Source: GCA-2786165 sp964625775
Lineage (GTDB): Bacteria; Pseudomonadota; Gammaproteobacteria; Legionellales; Legionellaceae
Assembly: GCA_964625775.1 (NCBI GenBank)
Contig: CAZVEH010000009.1
Location: 1-55,950, forward strand
DNA length: 55,950 bases
Direction of reading: 5' to 3'
Shown: piece by piece, positions 16,834 through 25,833 of the stretch
Position numbering within the stretch: position 1 is the first letter of the stretch
How the letters are laid out: each line of letters begins with the position of its first letter
Program-made: the position numbers and the translations under genes
The notes under the pieces: model-generated
What the model was told of the DNA's origin: nothing
Databases searched by the model: none
What the model saw: only the letters and a program-made list of their open reading frames with translations

Positions 16834-19023
16834 TCAAGTTAAAAAGGGTGTTATTGCCAGTTTTTTACGCTGAAACCTCAGATGAATCATGCCTTGTTCT
16901 GCAGTAGCAAACAACTGAATATGAGCGTCTTGATATCGCCGCATGATCTTGAGATGAGGAAAATGATAACGATTATCAAATCCATAAGATAATACGGCAT
17001 ACTTGGGCGCGACCACCTTTAAAAAACTTGATGAAGAAGACGTTTGACTGCCATGATGAGGCACCACCATCACAGTTGATTTCAAGGATGCGCCATACAG
17101 CTCAATCAACTGTGTCTCCGCTATGCGTTCAATATCCCCTGTCAGCAACAATTGATCGGACTGATTCGAAATGTGTAACACACATGAGCGATTGTTTTTA
17201 GTCCCAGAAAGCATCTTAAGAGGAAAAAAATGAAAACGAATACCATCCCACGTCCAATCCGCATAGTCATGGCAGGATTTGCCACGATGATAAAACGCAG
17301 GATCATCCACCACCAACTCACTGCCAGGATATTTTGCTTCAATACTGGCCAATCCACCGCGATGATCTAAATCGGGATGACTGACGACGATTTTATCCAA
17401 ATGATCAACACCCAACAGGTGCAAATACGGCACCATCACCATTTGGCCCATATCTGATCCATGATACATTTGGCCGCCTGTATCATAGACCAAAACATGA
17501 TGATGAGTTCTAATCACAACCGCTAACCCTTGACCCACATCCAAAATATGCGCCTGAAATTCATGATCAGGAATCTCAACATGCGGTGGATAAAAAGACG
17601 CGACCAACATGCCTAAGGCCGCGGGAAACAAGGCTTTCAGTGGCAATAACAAAAAAATCATCAAAGCCAACATCCACATCAGAGGTAAGATCATATTTGC
17701 GTAACTCATTTGCAGATTCATCCACGCCAATCCGTCTATCCAGTGCAGAAAAAACAGTAACGCGGAAATGCTCATTTTTAAAATAACAACCATCCAAGTC
17801 ATATACTGTCCCAAGCCTAACGTCACCATAGCCAAAGGAACGATCACAAAACTGACCAGGGGAATGGCAATAATATTTGCCACCAAACCACTCACAGCAC
17901 CATAGGAAAACCAATACATGGTGAACGGTAGGAGCCCCACCATGCAAGACAACTGAATCCACCCCAATTTCCGCCATCCCACTGCCAAAATACGCCGATT
18001 CATGGTTAATAAAATCGCCACTGCTATAAAAGACAGATAAAATCCCGGCATCAGCACCGCATGAGGCTCTGAGAGCAATATGGCCAACAATGCATAACGC
18101 CATGCTTGCCATGCACCAAATTGCCGCTGCCCCAAATACCGTAAAAACATAAATCCTGATGCGATCACAGCACGCTCGGCCGGCGCACCAAATCCTGCAA
18201 TCAAAGCGTAGAATACGCCACTAAAAATACCCGCAAAACTTGCTATTTTTTGCGCGGGATAGCGTAAACATAAACGCCTAGATCGTGACCAGACGTATAA
18301 AACCAATTTAAAAACCATGCCTGCAATCAAACCAATATGCGAACCCGAAATTACCATCAAATGAGTGGTCCCTGTGCAACGAAACAAGGTCCAAGAAGTT
18401 TGGCTGATATGGTTGGTGACACCAATTGTTAGTGCTTGAACAATCCCCAAAGTCGTTTTGTCAGAGATCATTGCGGCCAAATAGGTTGCTATTTTTTCTC
18501 GTAATACCAACATACTCAGAGGAATAACGTGTGGTCGCTGTTTCATGGTGTCTTTTTGAATCGTTCCAGTCCAACGAATATGGCGTGCTTCCATCAAGGT
18601 CTTGAAGTCAAACCCACCAGGATTATTGAGATTATGAACACGGCGTAATTTTGCCCGCAAGACCCAACGCTGGCCGACGTTTATCGGAGGACATTTTTGA
18701 TAGCAAGCCAATTGCATACGGGCTTTGATGGGAGACTCATTGAGGGTATCTGCATCGAATTCAAATTTGATTTTTTCGGGCGTTTGATTAGGAATGGACG
18801 CCACAACCCCCGATAACTCGGCATGCGGTATCACAGCTTGCAAGGGCACACCCTGATCAGCAGTCCGCCATTGATGAAACGCACCCAACCCAAAAGCCAA
18901 AGCGAACATGCCTAACAAAACCCAGCGCGGGCGAAATAAAAGAGAAGCCATGATGAACAACAGACAAAGTGGGGAGCGCGTATAAAAATACAGCATCCCT
19001 ACAAAAAAACTGAGGATTTCCAT
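16834..19023 (-). CDS. comEC: DNA uptake channel protein ComEC/Rec2
   Basis: Inner-membrane channel that carries transforming single-stranded DNA into the cytoplasm. 729 residues, complete. Order of parts: two N-terminal helices, an OB-like DUF4131 region, the Competence-domain helices (around VISGSHIGLIAGMVFKLVL), and a C-terminal metallo-beta-lactamase-like domain with SHPDLDHRGGL and PHHGSQTSSSSSFL. All the metal-binding histidine and aspartate positions appear present. Implies that the organism is, or recently was, naturally competent. It is divergent from the DarT-like gene across 260 bases of AT-rich spacer. Confidence 0.95.
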   Translation of the reverse strand: MEILSFFVGMLYFYTRSPLCLLFIMASLLFRPRWVLLGMFALAFGLGAFHQWRTADQGVPLQAVIPHAELSGVVASIPNQTPEKIKFEFDADTLNESPIKARMQLACYQKCPPINVGQRWVLRAKLRRVHNLNNPGGFDFKTLMEARHIRWTGTIQKDTMKQRPHVIPLSMLVLREKIATYLAAMISDKTTLGIVQALTIGVTNHISQTSWTLFRCTGTTHLMVISGSHIGLIAGMVFKLVLYVWSRSRRLCLRYPAQKIASFAGIFSGVFYALIAGFGAPAERAVIASGFMFLRYLGQRQFGAWQAWRYALLAILLSEPHAVLMPGFYLSFIAVAILLTMNRRILAVGWRKLGWIQLSCMVGLLPFTMYWFSYGAVSGLVANIIAIPLVSFVIVPLAMVTLGLGQYMTWMVVILKMSISALLFFLHWIDGLAWMNLQMSYANMILPLMWMLALMIFLLLPLKALFPAALGMLVASFYPPHVEIPDHEFQAHILDVGQGLAVVIRTHHHVLVYDTGGQMYHGSDMGQMVMVPYLHLLGVDHLDKIVVSHPDLDHRGGLASIEAKYPGSELVVDDPAFYHRGKSCHDYADWTWDGIRFHFFPLKMLSGTKNNRSCVLHISNQSDQLLLTGDIERIAETQLIELYGASLKSTVMVVPHHGSQTSSSSSFLKVVAPKYAVLSYGFDNRYHFPHLKIMRRYQDAHIQLFATAEQGMIHLRFQRKKLAITPFLT

Positions 19024-19098
19024 ATCGTGTCAGGTTGGATTGACGACTAAAGACACTGTACAGGAGAGAGGGAAATTTGTCATCCCTGCACCCCACCG

Positions 19099-19114
19099 GT
19101 AAACCCATCTAAAT
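19099..19114. repeat. Direct repeat, left copy, flanking the DarT/DarG pair
   Basis: GTAAACCCATCTA (13 identical bases, 15 of 16 over the longer stretch) recurs at 21122-21137 in the same orientation. The two copies bracket the whole DarT/DarG cassette, and the right one touches the prfC stop. It may be a duplicated target or recombination site. Confidence 0.5.
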
Positions 19115-19371
19115 TTGACCAGTTACATGAGCCAAGCCATCTATGTTGGAAAACATATTGCGCTGCCGACAACGCCTTGCATGGGATTAATAATTTTTCA
19201 AAAGCATTAATATAAAGACCAAATAGCCAACAAAAACTCATTTAATGATTAAAAAAATGATCCAATGTTAAAAATAATGATTCTATGGTTTTTTTTAATC
19301 AAAATAGCTGGATTTTTGAAAAAACCATCAATATAATGCCGCACCATGCAAAAATAATAATAATAGTGCCC

Positions 19372-20271
19372 ATGTTTTCCTCAAATGAAATAATAAGAAA
19401 AAAAAGCGATATCCAATCTCTTTACTATATTGTAGATATTAATAATTTAAGCAGCATTTTAAAAAATGGTATAGTGTCTCGTCATTTTGCCATCAAACAT
19501 GGACTGCTTAATCCAGACAATGATATTTCGGATGCAGAAGTGCAAAGACTTAGGGAAAAAACCATCAAGTCTCCTTACGACAAGAAAAATTACGCACTAC
19601 ATAGTTATGCTAATTTGTACATACAGCCAAATAATTGCATGTTGTATGCTGTGGCTAAAAAAAAGGGCATTCACAACCTATGTGTGATTAAAGTCAGTAA
19701 CAAAGTTCTAAATAAGCCCGGAGCAATTATGTCATTGGGCAATGCTGCTTGTGCTCATTCTAAATTTTTTAATCCTGATAAATGGCACATATCGCAAGAA
19801 AATATAGACACTTTTAACAATTCGCATTTCTCAGGAAATCGTGATTTTCTTGATGAGTATTATTTCACAAAAAATAAACAACTTAGACAATCAGAAGTAC
19901 TGATTCTGGATCATATTAGCGTTACATACATTCAAGAAGTGATTGTACATAGTGATCCTGCCTATCGGAGTGTTTATGAAATAATAGAGCATAGTCTTTT
20001 AAAAAACATAAGCGTTAGAATGGCCTATAATTTTTCTACTCCTTTTCGACCCTCATCTCCTCATGATATCGATTGTAATCTTTTCCCAACATCTTCTGTT
20101 AATACGTCTAAAAAAAGAAAAGAACCAGATTCTGAATCAACGAACGCCTCAGAGCTCACATCTTTTCCTTTAAACAACCTAGGATTATTCCCTTCTAGTA
20201 AAAAAGTAAGAGATAATTCATTCCCACCTCCGATATCATTTTATCAAGTGATAAATGGGGCAAGATCTTAA
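19372..20271 (+). CDS. darT: DarT-like DNA ADP-ribosyltransferase toxin with basic tail
   Basis: DarT (DUF4433) enzymes use NAD to ADP-ribosylate single-stranded DNA. Seen here: LYYIVDINNLSSILKNGIVS near the start, the HSYANLYIQPNNCMLYAV block that includes NAD-binding residues, and a late RQSEVLI in which the glutamate is the expected catalytic residue. The frame is open from 19285, but DarT proteins normally begin shortly before the YIVDI region, so I place the start at 19372; no good ribosome binding site decides it. After the domain comes a polar tail with SKKRKEPDSES and SSKKVRD, unusual for DarT and like a nuclear localisation signal. The 3' end is followed at once by the macro-domain gene. 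AT-rich compared with its neighbours. Confidence 0.8.
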   Translation: MFSSNEIIRKKSDIQSLYYIVDINNLSSILKNGIVSRHFAIKHGLLNPDNDISDAEVQRLREKTIKSPYDKKNYALHSYANLYIQPNNCMLYAVAKKKGIHNLCVIKVSNKVLNKPGAIMSLGNAACAHSKFFNPDKWHISQENIDTFNNSHFSGNRDFLDEYYFTKNKQLRQSEVLILDHISVTYIQEVIVHSDPAYRSVYEIIEHSLLKNISVRMAYNFSTPFRPSSPHDIDCNLFPTSSVNTSKKRKEPDSESTNASELTSFPLNNLGLFPSSKKVRDNSFPPPISFYQVINGARS

Positions 20272-20296
20272 ATCACTAATGGAATCAGGAAATAAC

Positions 20297-20935
20297 ATGT
20301 CAGGAAATAAATTAAATATCATGCACCCCAAAAACATCCGTTATTGTGGGGAGGAAGACATATTCCATTCTAACAAACAAGTCCTTGTCAATCCCATCAA
20401 CACCAAAGGGGTCATGGGTAAAGGCCTGGCAAAAAAATATAAAGATAATTTTCCCGAAATGTTTCAAGAATATCAATTATTGTGCCAAGCGAAAAAAGTA
20501 GTCATAGGCCAGCCTTATTTATACAAGGGCGAGCGGTGGATATTAAATTTCCCTACTAAAGACGATTGGCGACAGCCTTCTAACATAGAATATATTAGAA
20601 GCGGTTTAGAGTATCTTATCGAGCATGTCGAAGAATGGGGAATCACATCCATGGCATTTCCCGCACTGGGGTGTGGATTGGGAGGGCTACAATGGAAAGA
20701 TGTTTATCCTGTCATGATGACGTATTTGGGTCAGCTCAATATTCCAGTGGATATTCATGCATCCTTCGGGAAACCAGAGCCTAGAAAGCGCACAGCAACT
20801 GGTAGCCCTCCCGATTTTTTCAGTCCGAAAGGAAAAAAGCCCTCTCCTATGCCAACACCTAGTCTCACCCAAGAAAACACAGAGGATACCGAAAGCGGGA
20901 CTAAATTCGGATTTGGAACACCTACTAAAGGTTGA
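20297..20935 (+). CDS. darG: DarG-like macro-domain antitoxin with basic tail
   Basis: Macro-domain ADP-ribosyl hydrolase that would remove DarT marks from DNA. Motifs: VLVNPINTKGVMGKGLAKKY (29-48), NFPTKDDWR (84-92) and FPALGCGLGGLQW (121-133). The start at 20297 is preferred because CAGGA stands six bases upstream; the frame opens at 20255, inside the DarT gene. The macro domain is complete, but the C-terminal DarT-binding domain known from longer DarG proteins is not visible. Instead there is a 55-residue low-complexity tail with RKRT, PKGKKPSP and many prolines. The gene order, toxin then antitoxin with near-overlap, matches DarTG systems. Confidence 0.85.
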   Translation: MSGNKLNIMHPKNIRYCGEEDIFHSNKQVLVNPINTKGVMGKGLAKKYKDNFPEMFQEYQLLCQAKKVVIGQPYLYKGERWILNFPTKDDWRQPSNIEYIRSGLEYLIEHVEEWGITSMAFPALGCGLGGLQWKDVYPVMMTYLGQLNIPVDIHASFGKPEPRKRTATGSPPDFFSPKGKKPSPMPTPSLTQENTEDTESGTKFGFGTPTKG

Positions 20936-21001
20936 TGTAACGTAAGCACTTTTCAAAGAAACGGTATCAGTTGAGTCGTGCCACACTTCAGGAGATCCTT
21001 C

Positions 21002-21019
21002 AAACGGCTACGCCGTTTT
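21002..21019. other. Small perfect hairpin
   Basis: AAACGGC-TAC-GCCGTTT, seven-base stem, between darG and prfC. No T-run follows directly. It may act together with the larger hairpin at 21044-21069. Confidence 0.4.
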
Positions 21020-21043
21020 CAGGCTGACGTGCTGGGGACATAC

Positions 21044-21069
21044 AAGAAACGCCATATTTGGCGTTTCTT
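21044..21069. terminator. Probable terminator hairpin between darG and prfC
   Basis: AAGAAACGCCA and TGGCGTTTCTT form an 11-base stem with a four-base loop. On the plus strand it is followed by a short T-rich stretch, and its A-rich left arm would serve a transcript from prfC, so it may work in both directions for these convergent genes. Confidence 0.6.
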
Positions 21070-21121
21070 TGAACAACAGTATAGCGTTTATTCATGATGA
21101 ACTTCAGAAGTAGTTATGTGA

Positions 21122-21137
21122 GTAAACCCATCTATAT
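21122..21137. repeat. Direct repeat, right copy, flanking the DarT/DarG pair
   Basis: Second copy of GTAAACCCATCTA; see 19099-19114. It ends immediately beside the prfC stop codon, so an insertion here would leave prfC intact. Confidence 0.5.
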
Positions 21138-22718
21138 CTAATGTTCCCGCGTCGCCAAAAACTCTATTTTCGGATGTCGTTCTTCAGCCATGGCTAAATT
21201 CACTCGAGTGGGCGCAAGATAAATCAACGAGTCACTGCCATCTAACGCCAAGTAATCAAACGCCTTATCACGGAACTCTGTGAGCGTTTTATCATCCGGC
21301 GCATACACCCATCGTGCGCAAGTCACGTTCACGGATTCATAAATGCAATCCACTTTATACTCATGTTGCAAACGATGCGCGACCACGTCGAACTGTAGTA
21401 CCCCAACGGCACCCAAAATCAACTGGTTGGATGACAAAGGTCGAAATACCTGAGTTGCACCCTCTTCAGATAATTCTATCAAACCTTTCAACAAGGCCTT
21501 GCTTTTCATGGGATCTTTTAATCGGACCAAGCGGAACAATTCGGGGGCAAAATTAGGGATCCCAGTAAATTTCAACATCTCGCCTTGCGTGAACGTATCT
21601 CCAATACGGATCGTGCCATGATTATGCAAGCCAATGATGTCGCCGCTCAACGCAGTTTCTGCTTGTGAACGGTCTCCAGCCATAAAGGTCAATGCATTGG
21701 CAATTTGTATGTCCTTGCCCAAACGCAAATGCCGCAATTTCATACCACGTGCAAATTTTCCTGAGCATATTCGCATAAATGCAATGCGATCACGATGTTT
21801 AGGATCCATATTGGCTTGAATTTTAAACACAAATCCACTAAACCCTTCTTCATCCGGCTGTACGGTACGTTCTTCTGCAACACGAGCTCTGGGTCCGGGT
21901 GCATATCGAGCAAAATCATCTAATAAAGCTTTGATACCAAAATTATTGATAGCTGATCCAAAATACACCGGCGATAATGTACCCGCCAAATAAGCATCCT
22001 CATCAAAGGCATGCGACGCACCTTTGACCAAATGGATCTCTTCTCTGATCTCAGCCGCCATATCACCTAAATGTTCATCTAACAAGGGGTTATCCAGACC
22101 AACAATCGCCAAACCATCTTGTTTTTGTGCATTTTTACCCGATTCATACAAATACACCGTATCTTCGCGTAAATGATAAATGCCTTTAAAACGCTTTCCC
22201 ATACCAATGGGCCAAGTCACTGGCGTGCATTGAATACCCAAAACCGTTTCCACTTCGTCCAAAAGATCAATGGGCTCTCGCCCTTCACGATCTAGTTTAT
22301 TGATGAAGGTCATGATAGGGGTTTGACGTAAACGACACACATTCATGAGTTTAATAGTACGATCTTCCACCCCTTTGGCCACATCGATCACCATCAAAGC
22401 AGAATCAACAGCCGTCAAAGTGCGATAAGTATCTTCAGAAAAATCTTCATGCCCAGGGGTGTCTAGTAAATTCATCACATGTTCTTGATGCACAAATTGC
22501 ATCACAGAGGTAGTGATAGAAATACCGCGCTCTTGCTCCATCTCCATCCAATCCGAGGTCGCATGCCGGCTAGCCTTACGACCTTTGACTGAGCCAGCGA
22601 GCTGAATAGCACCCCCAAACAATAATAGTTTTTCTGTGACCGTGGTCTTACCCGCATCAGGGTGGGAGATGATAGCAAACGTGCGACGTTTGCTAAAATC
22701 TTGATAAAAATCCGACAT
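21138..22718 (-). CDS. prfC: Peptide chain release factor 3 (RF3)
   Basis: Translational GTPase that recycles RF1/RF2 after termination. Near the N terminus: KRRTFAIISHPDAGKTT (P-loop), RGISITTSVMQF (switch I), LDTPGHEDFSEDTYRTL (switch II) and FINKLDREG (NKxD). The C-terminal part matches RF3 rather than EF-G. About 526 residues, normal. I start at the ATG giving MSDFYQDFSKRRT, which fits the family's usual N terminus; a TTG at 22736 has a better-placed AGGA and would add six residues. Upstream is the acyl-CoA operon in the same direction. Confidence 0.95.
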   Translation of the reverse strand: MSDFYQDFSKRRTFAIISHPDAGKTTVTEKLLLFGGAIQLAGSVKGRKASRHATSDWMEMEQERGISITTSVMQFVHQEHVMNLLDTPGHEDFSEDTYRTLTAVDSALMVIDVAKGVEDRTIKLMNVCRLRQTPIMTFINKLDREGREPIDLLDEVETVLGIQCTPVTWPIGMGKRFKGIYHLREDTVYLYESGKNAQKQDGLAIVGLDNPLLDEHLGDMAAEIREEIHLVKGASHAFDEDAYLAGTLSPVYFGSAINNFGIKALLDDFARYAPGPRARVAEERTVQPDEEGFSGFVFKIQANMDPKHRDRIAFMRICSGKFARGMKLRHLRLGKDIQIANALTFMAGDRSQAETALSGDIIGLHNHGTIRIGDTFTQGEMLKFTGIPNFAPELFRLVRLKDPMKSKALLKGLIELSEEGATQVFRPLSSNQLILGAVGVLQFDVVAHRLQHEYKVDCIYESVNVTCARWVYAPDDKTLTEFRDKAFDYLALDGSDSLIYLAPTRVNLAMAEERHPKIEFLATREH

Positions 22719-22766
22719 ACCTTCGACTCGCAACAAAATATTCCTGCATTTTAAAGGATTTTGGGT

Positions 22767-23789
22767 TTAAATGCATTCAAAATAGCGATTGACCATCATA
22801 GGCGTCACCTCAGCGAGGGTTGTGGGTTGCCAATAGGGATGCTGATCCTTATCCACCAGCACCGCTCTGATCCCCTCATAAAAATCATGATCTTGTAAAA
22901 AATGACGGACCAGGCGCCCATCTATTTCTAAACAAGCCGCAAGATTCTTTGTACGGGTTGTGCGTAATTGCTGTAAAGTAACTTTCAAACTCAAAGGAGA
23001 CTTGGTCAACAAACGTCCATAAACCTCTTGAAACCAGGCTTCTTTTCTTTGCTGTAATCTATCAAAGATACGCTCCACACTATCTGCAACAAAACAAGCA
23101 TCAATGCCATCTTCTTTTTTTTGCAGTGATGAGGTTGGGGTTTTTTCAGCATAGCGCGCCAAGCAATCATTTACGGTTTGGTGTGCATCGTGAGACAGAT
23201 CAGATTCTAACAGCGTTTTGATGAGTTTTGGGAAATCTTCTGCCGGTATCAATGCGGCCACCAACTCCAAAGCCAGTGCATCTTTTGCAGTGATGCGATC
23301 GCCGGTTAACCCCAAATAAAATCCAAATTGTCCAGGGCAACGGGCTAAAATATGGCTGGCACCAATATCCGGAAAAAATCCAATACCCGTCTCTGGCATT
23401 GCAAAAACAAAGCGTTGACTGGCCACTGGATGTGAACCGTGTAATGAAATGCCTACCCCCCCTCCCATGGTGATACCGTCCATTAAAGCGATATAAGGTT
23501 TGGGAAAATCATGAATCAATTGATTTAAACGATACTCACGTTCAAAAAAATTCAGTTGTTGCGAAAATGCCCCGCGTAAATCATAAATTTGGCGTACATC
23601 GCCTCCTGCGCAGAATGCTTTTCCAGAGCTTGCTTGAACCACCACTGCATGAATCGCATCATCAGAGTGCCAAAGCAATAATTGTTGTGTCATGATATCG
23701 ATCATCGGCAACGATAATGCGTGCAATGCTTTGGGGCGACTTAGCGTCATAAACCCAATATTTCCCTGAACAGAACACTCCACACTCAC
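22767..23789 (-). CDS. 3-hydroxyisobutyryl-CoA hydrolase-type crotonase
   Basis: Crotonase-fold enzyme. The motifs KAFCAGGDVRQIYDL, MGGGVGISLHGSHPVA and FAMPETGIGFFPDIGASHIL match the 3-hydroxyisobutyryl-CoA hydrolase branch, which releases CoA in valine breakdown. 340 residues is right for this branch and longer than plain enoyl-CoA hydratases. It begins three bases after the upstream enoyl-CoA hydratase gene ends, and with the acyl-CoA dehydrogenase these make three successive valine-pathway steps (dehydrogenation, hydration, hydrolysis). Substrate assignment rests on family likeness and context. Confidence 0.88.
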   Translation of the reverse strand: MSVECSVQGNIGFMTLSRPKALHALSLPMIDIMTQQLLLWHSDDAIHAVVVQASSGKAFCAGGDVRQIYDLRGAFSQQLNFFEREYRLNQLIHDFPKPYIALMDGITMGGGVGISLHGSHPVASQRFVFAMPETGIGFFPDIGASHILARCPGQFGFYLGLTGDRITAKDALALELVAALIPAEDFPKLIKTLLESDLSHDAHQTVNDCLARYAEKTPTSSLQKKEDGIDACFVADSVERIFDRLQQRKEAWFQEVYGRLLTKSPLSLKVTLQQLRTTRTKNLAACLEIDGRLVRHFLQDHDFYEGIRAVLVDKDQHPYWQPTTLAEVTPMMVNRYFECI

Positions 23790-23792
23790 CTG

Positions 23793-24566
23793 TTATTCTC
23801 CTTTAAATTGAGGTTGACGACGGGCAAAAAATGCCTCTACTCCTTCGTTTTTATCAGCACTGGCACAAGTTTTTGCAAATTGTAATGCCTCAATATGTAA
23901 GGCATCCGTCAAAGACAAATCATACCCATGATCAATCGCTTCCATCACACCCAAGATGGCCAGAGGCGCCATGGTCAGTATGCCCTGTAACATACCCCAA
24001 GCTTTCTCTTCTAAGTCTTCAAGCGGCACAACCTCCGACACCAGGCCCCATAGTTTTGCTGTCTCGGCATCAATCGTTCGTCCAGTCAAACACAGGTCCA
24101 AAGCTCGTCCTTTACCCACCAATCTGGCCAAACGCTGCGTCCCTCCGTATCCGGGAATCACGCCCAATTTCACCTCAGGTTGCGCAAATTGGGCAGTTGT
24201 AGCCGCAATCCGCAGTGTGGCCGACATCGCCAACTCGCATCCTCCTCCCAATGCATACCCATTCACCGCAGCAATCGAAGGTTTGCCCAGAGTTTCTAAG
24301 GCACGAAAGACTTGTTGGCCCATATGAGCAAACGCATAGCCTGTTTGTGCGTTGCATTCAGCCAACCGATGAATATCAGCACCTGCACAAAATGCCTTGC
24401 CTTGCCCCGTTAAAAATACCCCTTTGATCTCTCGATCGTTTTTTGCTTGCTCGATCAGAACCGCTAAGGATCGCAAAACGTCCTCATTCAAAGCATTTAA
24501 TTTATCCGGTCGATTGAGGGTGATCATCAACACACCGTCACGGAGGTGATGCTGTAGCACAGACAT
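23793..24566 (-). CDS. Enoyl-CoA hydratase
   Basis: Crotonase-fold hydratase that adds water across the double bond of 2-enoyl-CoA, probably methacrylyl-CoA in this setting. Oxyanion-hole segments KAFCAGADIHRLAE and YALGGGCELAMSATLRIAA are present, as is the PEVKLGVIPGYGGTQRL motif with its catalytic glutamate. The start at 24566 (MSVLQHHL) is chosen because AAGGAG stands six bases upstream. About 257 residues, standard. Middle gene of the three-gene operon. Confidence 0.92.
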   Translation of the reverse strand: MSVLQHHLRDGVLMITLNRPDKLNALNEDVLRSLAVLIEQAKNDREIKGVFLTGQGKAFCAGADIHRLAECNAQTGYAFAHMGQQVFRALETLGKPSIAAVNGYALGGGCELAMSATLRIAATTAQFAQPEVKLGVIPGYGGTQRLARLVGKGRALDLCLTGRTIDAETAKLWGLVSEVVPLEDLEEKAWGMLQGILTMAPLAILGVMEAIDHGYDLSLTDALHIEALQFAKTCASADKNEGVEAFFARRQPQFKGE

Positions 24567-24579
24567 AGATATCTCCTTA

Positions 24580-25734
24580 TTATTCAATAATATACTCTGT
24601 GTCTAGCACAGTTTTTGCAATAATCTCTCGCATGATTTCATTGGTACCTTCTAAAATTTGATGTACACGTAAATCTCGAAAAATACGTTCTATTTGATAA
24701 TCACGCAAATACCCGTAACCGCCGTGCAACTGCATGGCTTTGTCACTGATCTGAAAAGCCACATCGGTCGCCATACGTTTGGCCATCGCACAATACATAG
24801 GGGCATGAGGGTGTTGTTTATCTAAATAATCTGCCGCACGATATACCATCAAGCGCGCCGCTTCGAAATCGGTCATCATATCGGCATAGTAAAAACGCAA
24901 TGCCTGCATTTTACTCAGAGGTTGCTTAAATTGTTTACGATCTTTCATGTACGCACGGGTCAAACGCAAGCAAGCCGTCGCGCCACCCAAAGAACAGGCG
25001 GCAATATTAATACGACCTCCATTCAATGCGGACAAGGCGATTTTAAACCCCGCGCCCTCATCTCCAATACGATGAGCCACCGGTACACGACAATTGCTAA
25101 AATACACCATGGAGGTAGGTTGATTACGCCACCCCATTTTTTTTTCCAAATTACCAAAGCTTAAGCCTGGCGTATTTTTTTCTACTAAAATACACGTGAT
25201 ACCATGATGAACATGAGAATTGGTTCTGACCATGCATAAATACACATCGCTAACGCTACCCCCTGAAATAAACGCCTTGGATCCATTCAGAACATAATGG
25301 TCACCATCAAGGGTCGCTGTGGTTTTTAGGGAAGCTGCATCGGATCCTGAATCTGGTTCAGTCAAACAATAACTGGCCAACACATCCATTGAAGTTAATT
25401 TGGGCCCCCACTGTTCACGCAAAGATTGCGACGCATACTTATCAATCACAGATGTGACCATATTATGAATCGACAAATAGGCGCTGGTAGTGACACAGCC
25501 CGTAGCCAATTGTTCAAAAATGATAGCAGCAGCCAAACGATTCAATGCAGCGCCACCAATATCCGTTTGCGCAAATATACCAGCCATCCCCAATGCGGCT
25601 GCGTCGCGAAGGGTTGCGACAGGGAACTCACTTCGCTCATCCCAATCAGCAGCATGCGGTTCTAATTGCAATCGAGCAAATTCTGCAGCCATATCTCGAA
25701 ATGCACGCAATTCTTCATTCAACTCAAATTGCAT
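24580..25734 (-). CDS. Acyl-CoA dehydrogenase (isobutyryl/short-branched type)
   Basis: FAD-dependent dehydrogenase that forms the 2-enoyl-CoA from an acyl-CoA, passing electrons to electron-transfer flavoprotein. Seen: YCLTEPDSGSDAASLKT, KAFISGGSVSDVYL, and the C-terminal LHGGYGYLRDYQIERIFRD plus HQILEGTNEIMR with the catalytic-site glutamate of this subfamily. 384 residues, complete. AGGA precedes the ATG. First gene of the valine-type operon, divergent from recQ; the roughly 100 bases between them should hold both promoters. The exact acyl substrate is inferred from the neighbours. Confidence 0.92.
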   Translation of the reverse strand: MQFELNEELRAFRDMAAEFARLQLEPHAADWDERSEFPVATLRDAAALGMAGIFAQTDIGGAALNRLAAAIIFEQLATGCVTTSAYLSIHNMVTSVIDKYASQSLREQWGPKLTSMDVLASYCLTEPDSGSDAASLKTTATLDGDHYVLNGSKAFISGGSVSDVYLCMVRTNSHVHHGITCILVEKNTPGLSFGNLEKKMGWRNQPTSMVYFSNCRVPVAHRIGDEGAGFKIALSALNGGRINIAACSLGGATACLRLTRAYMKDRKQFKQPLSKMQALRFYYADMMTDFEAARLMVYRAADYLDKQHPHAPMYCAMAKRMATDVAFQISDKAMQLHGGYGYLRDYQIERIFRDLRVHQILEGTNEIMREIIAKTVLDTEYIIE

Positions 25735-25833
25735 ATTCTATCCTTATGTGGTTACATACGCACAACATAGCTAGGAGTATTCATATCATTGCACTGTCTC
25801 TGTGTAAAGATACGCCGCTCATAAGAATCAAAA

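Noticed and set aside
17576..18112. Minus-strand open frame of 178 codons
   Set aside because: Out-of-frame reading inside comEC on the same strand; composition is not protein-like.
20687..20986. Minus-strand open frames over darG
   Set aside because: Antisense to the macro-domain gene, no family resemblance, no ribosome binding site.
23831..24327. Long plus-strand open frames
   Set aside because: Antisense shadows of the enoyl-CoA hydratase gene, which has clear motifs and its own ribosome binding site.
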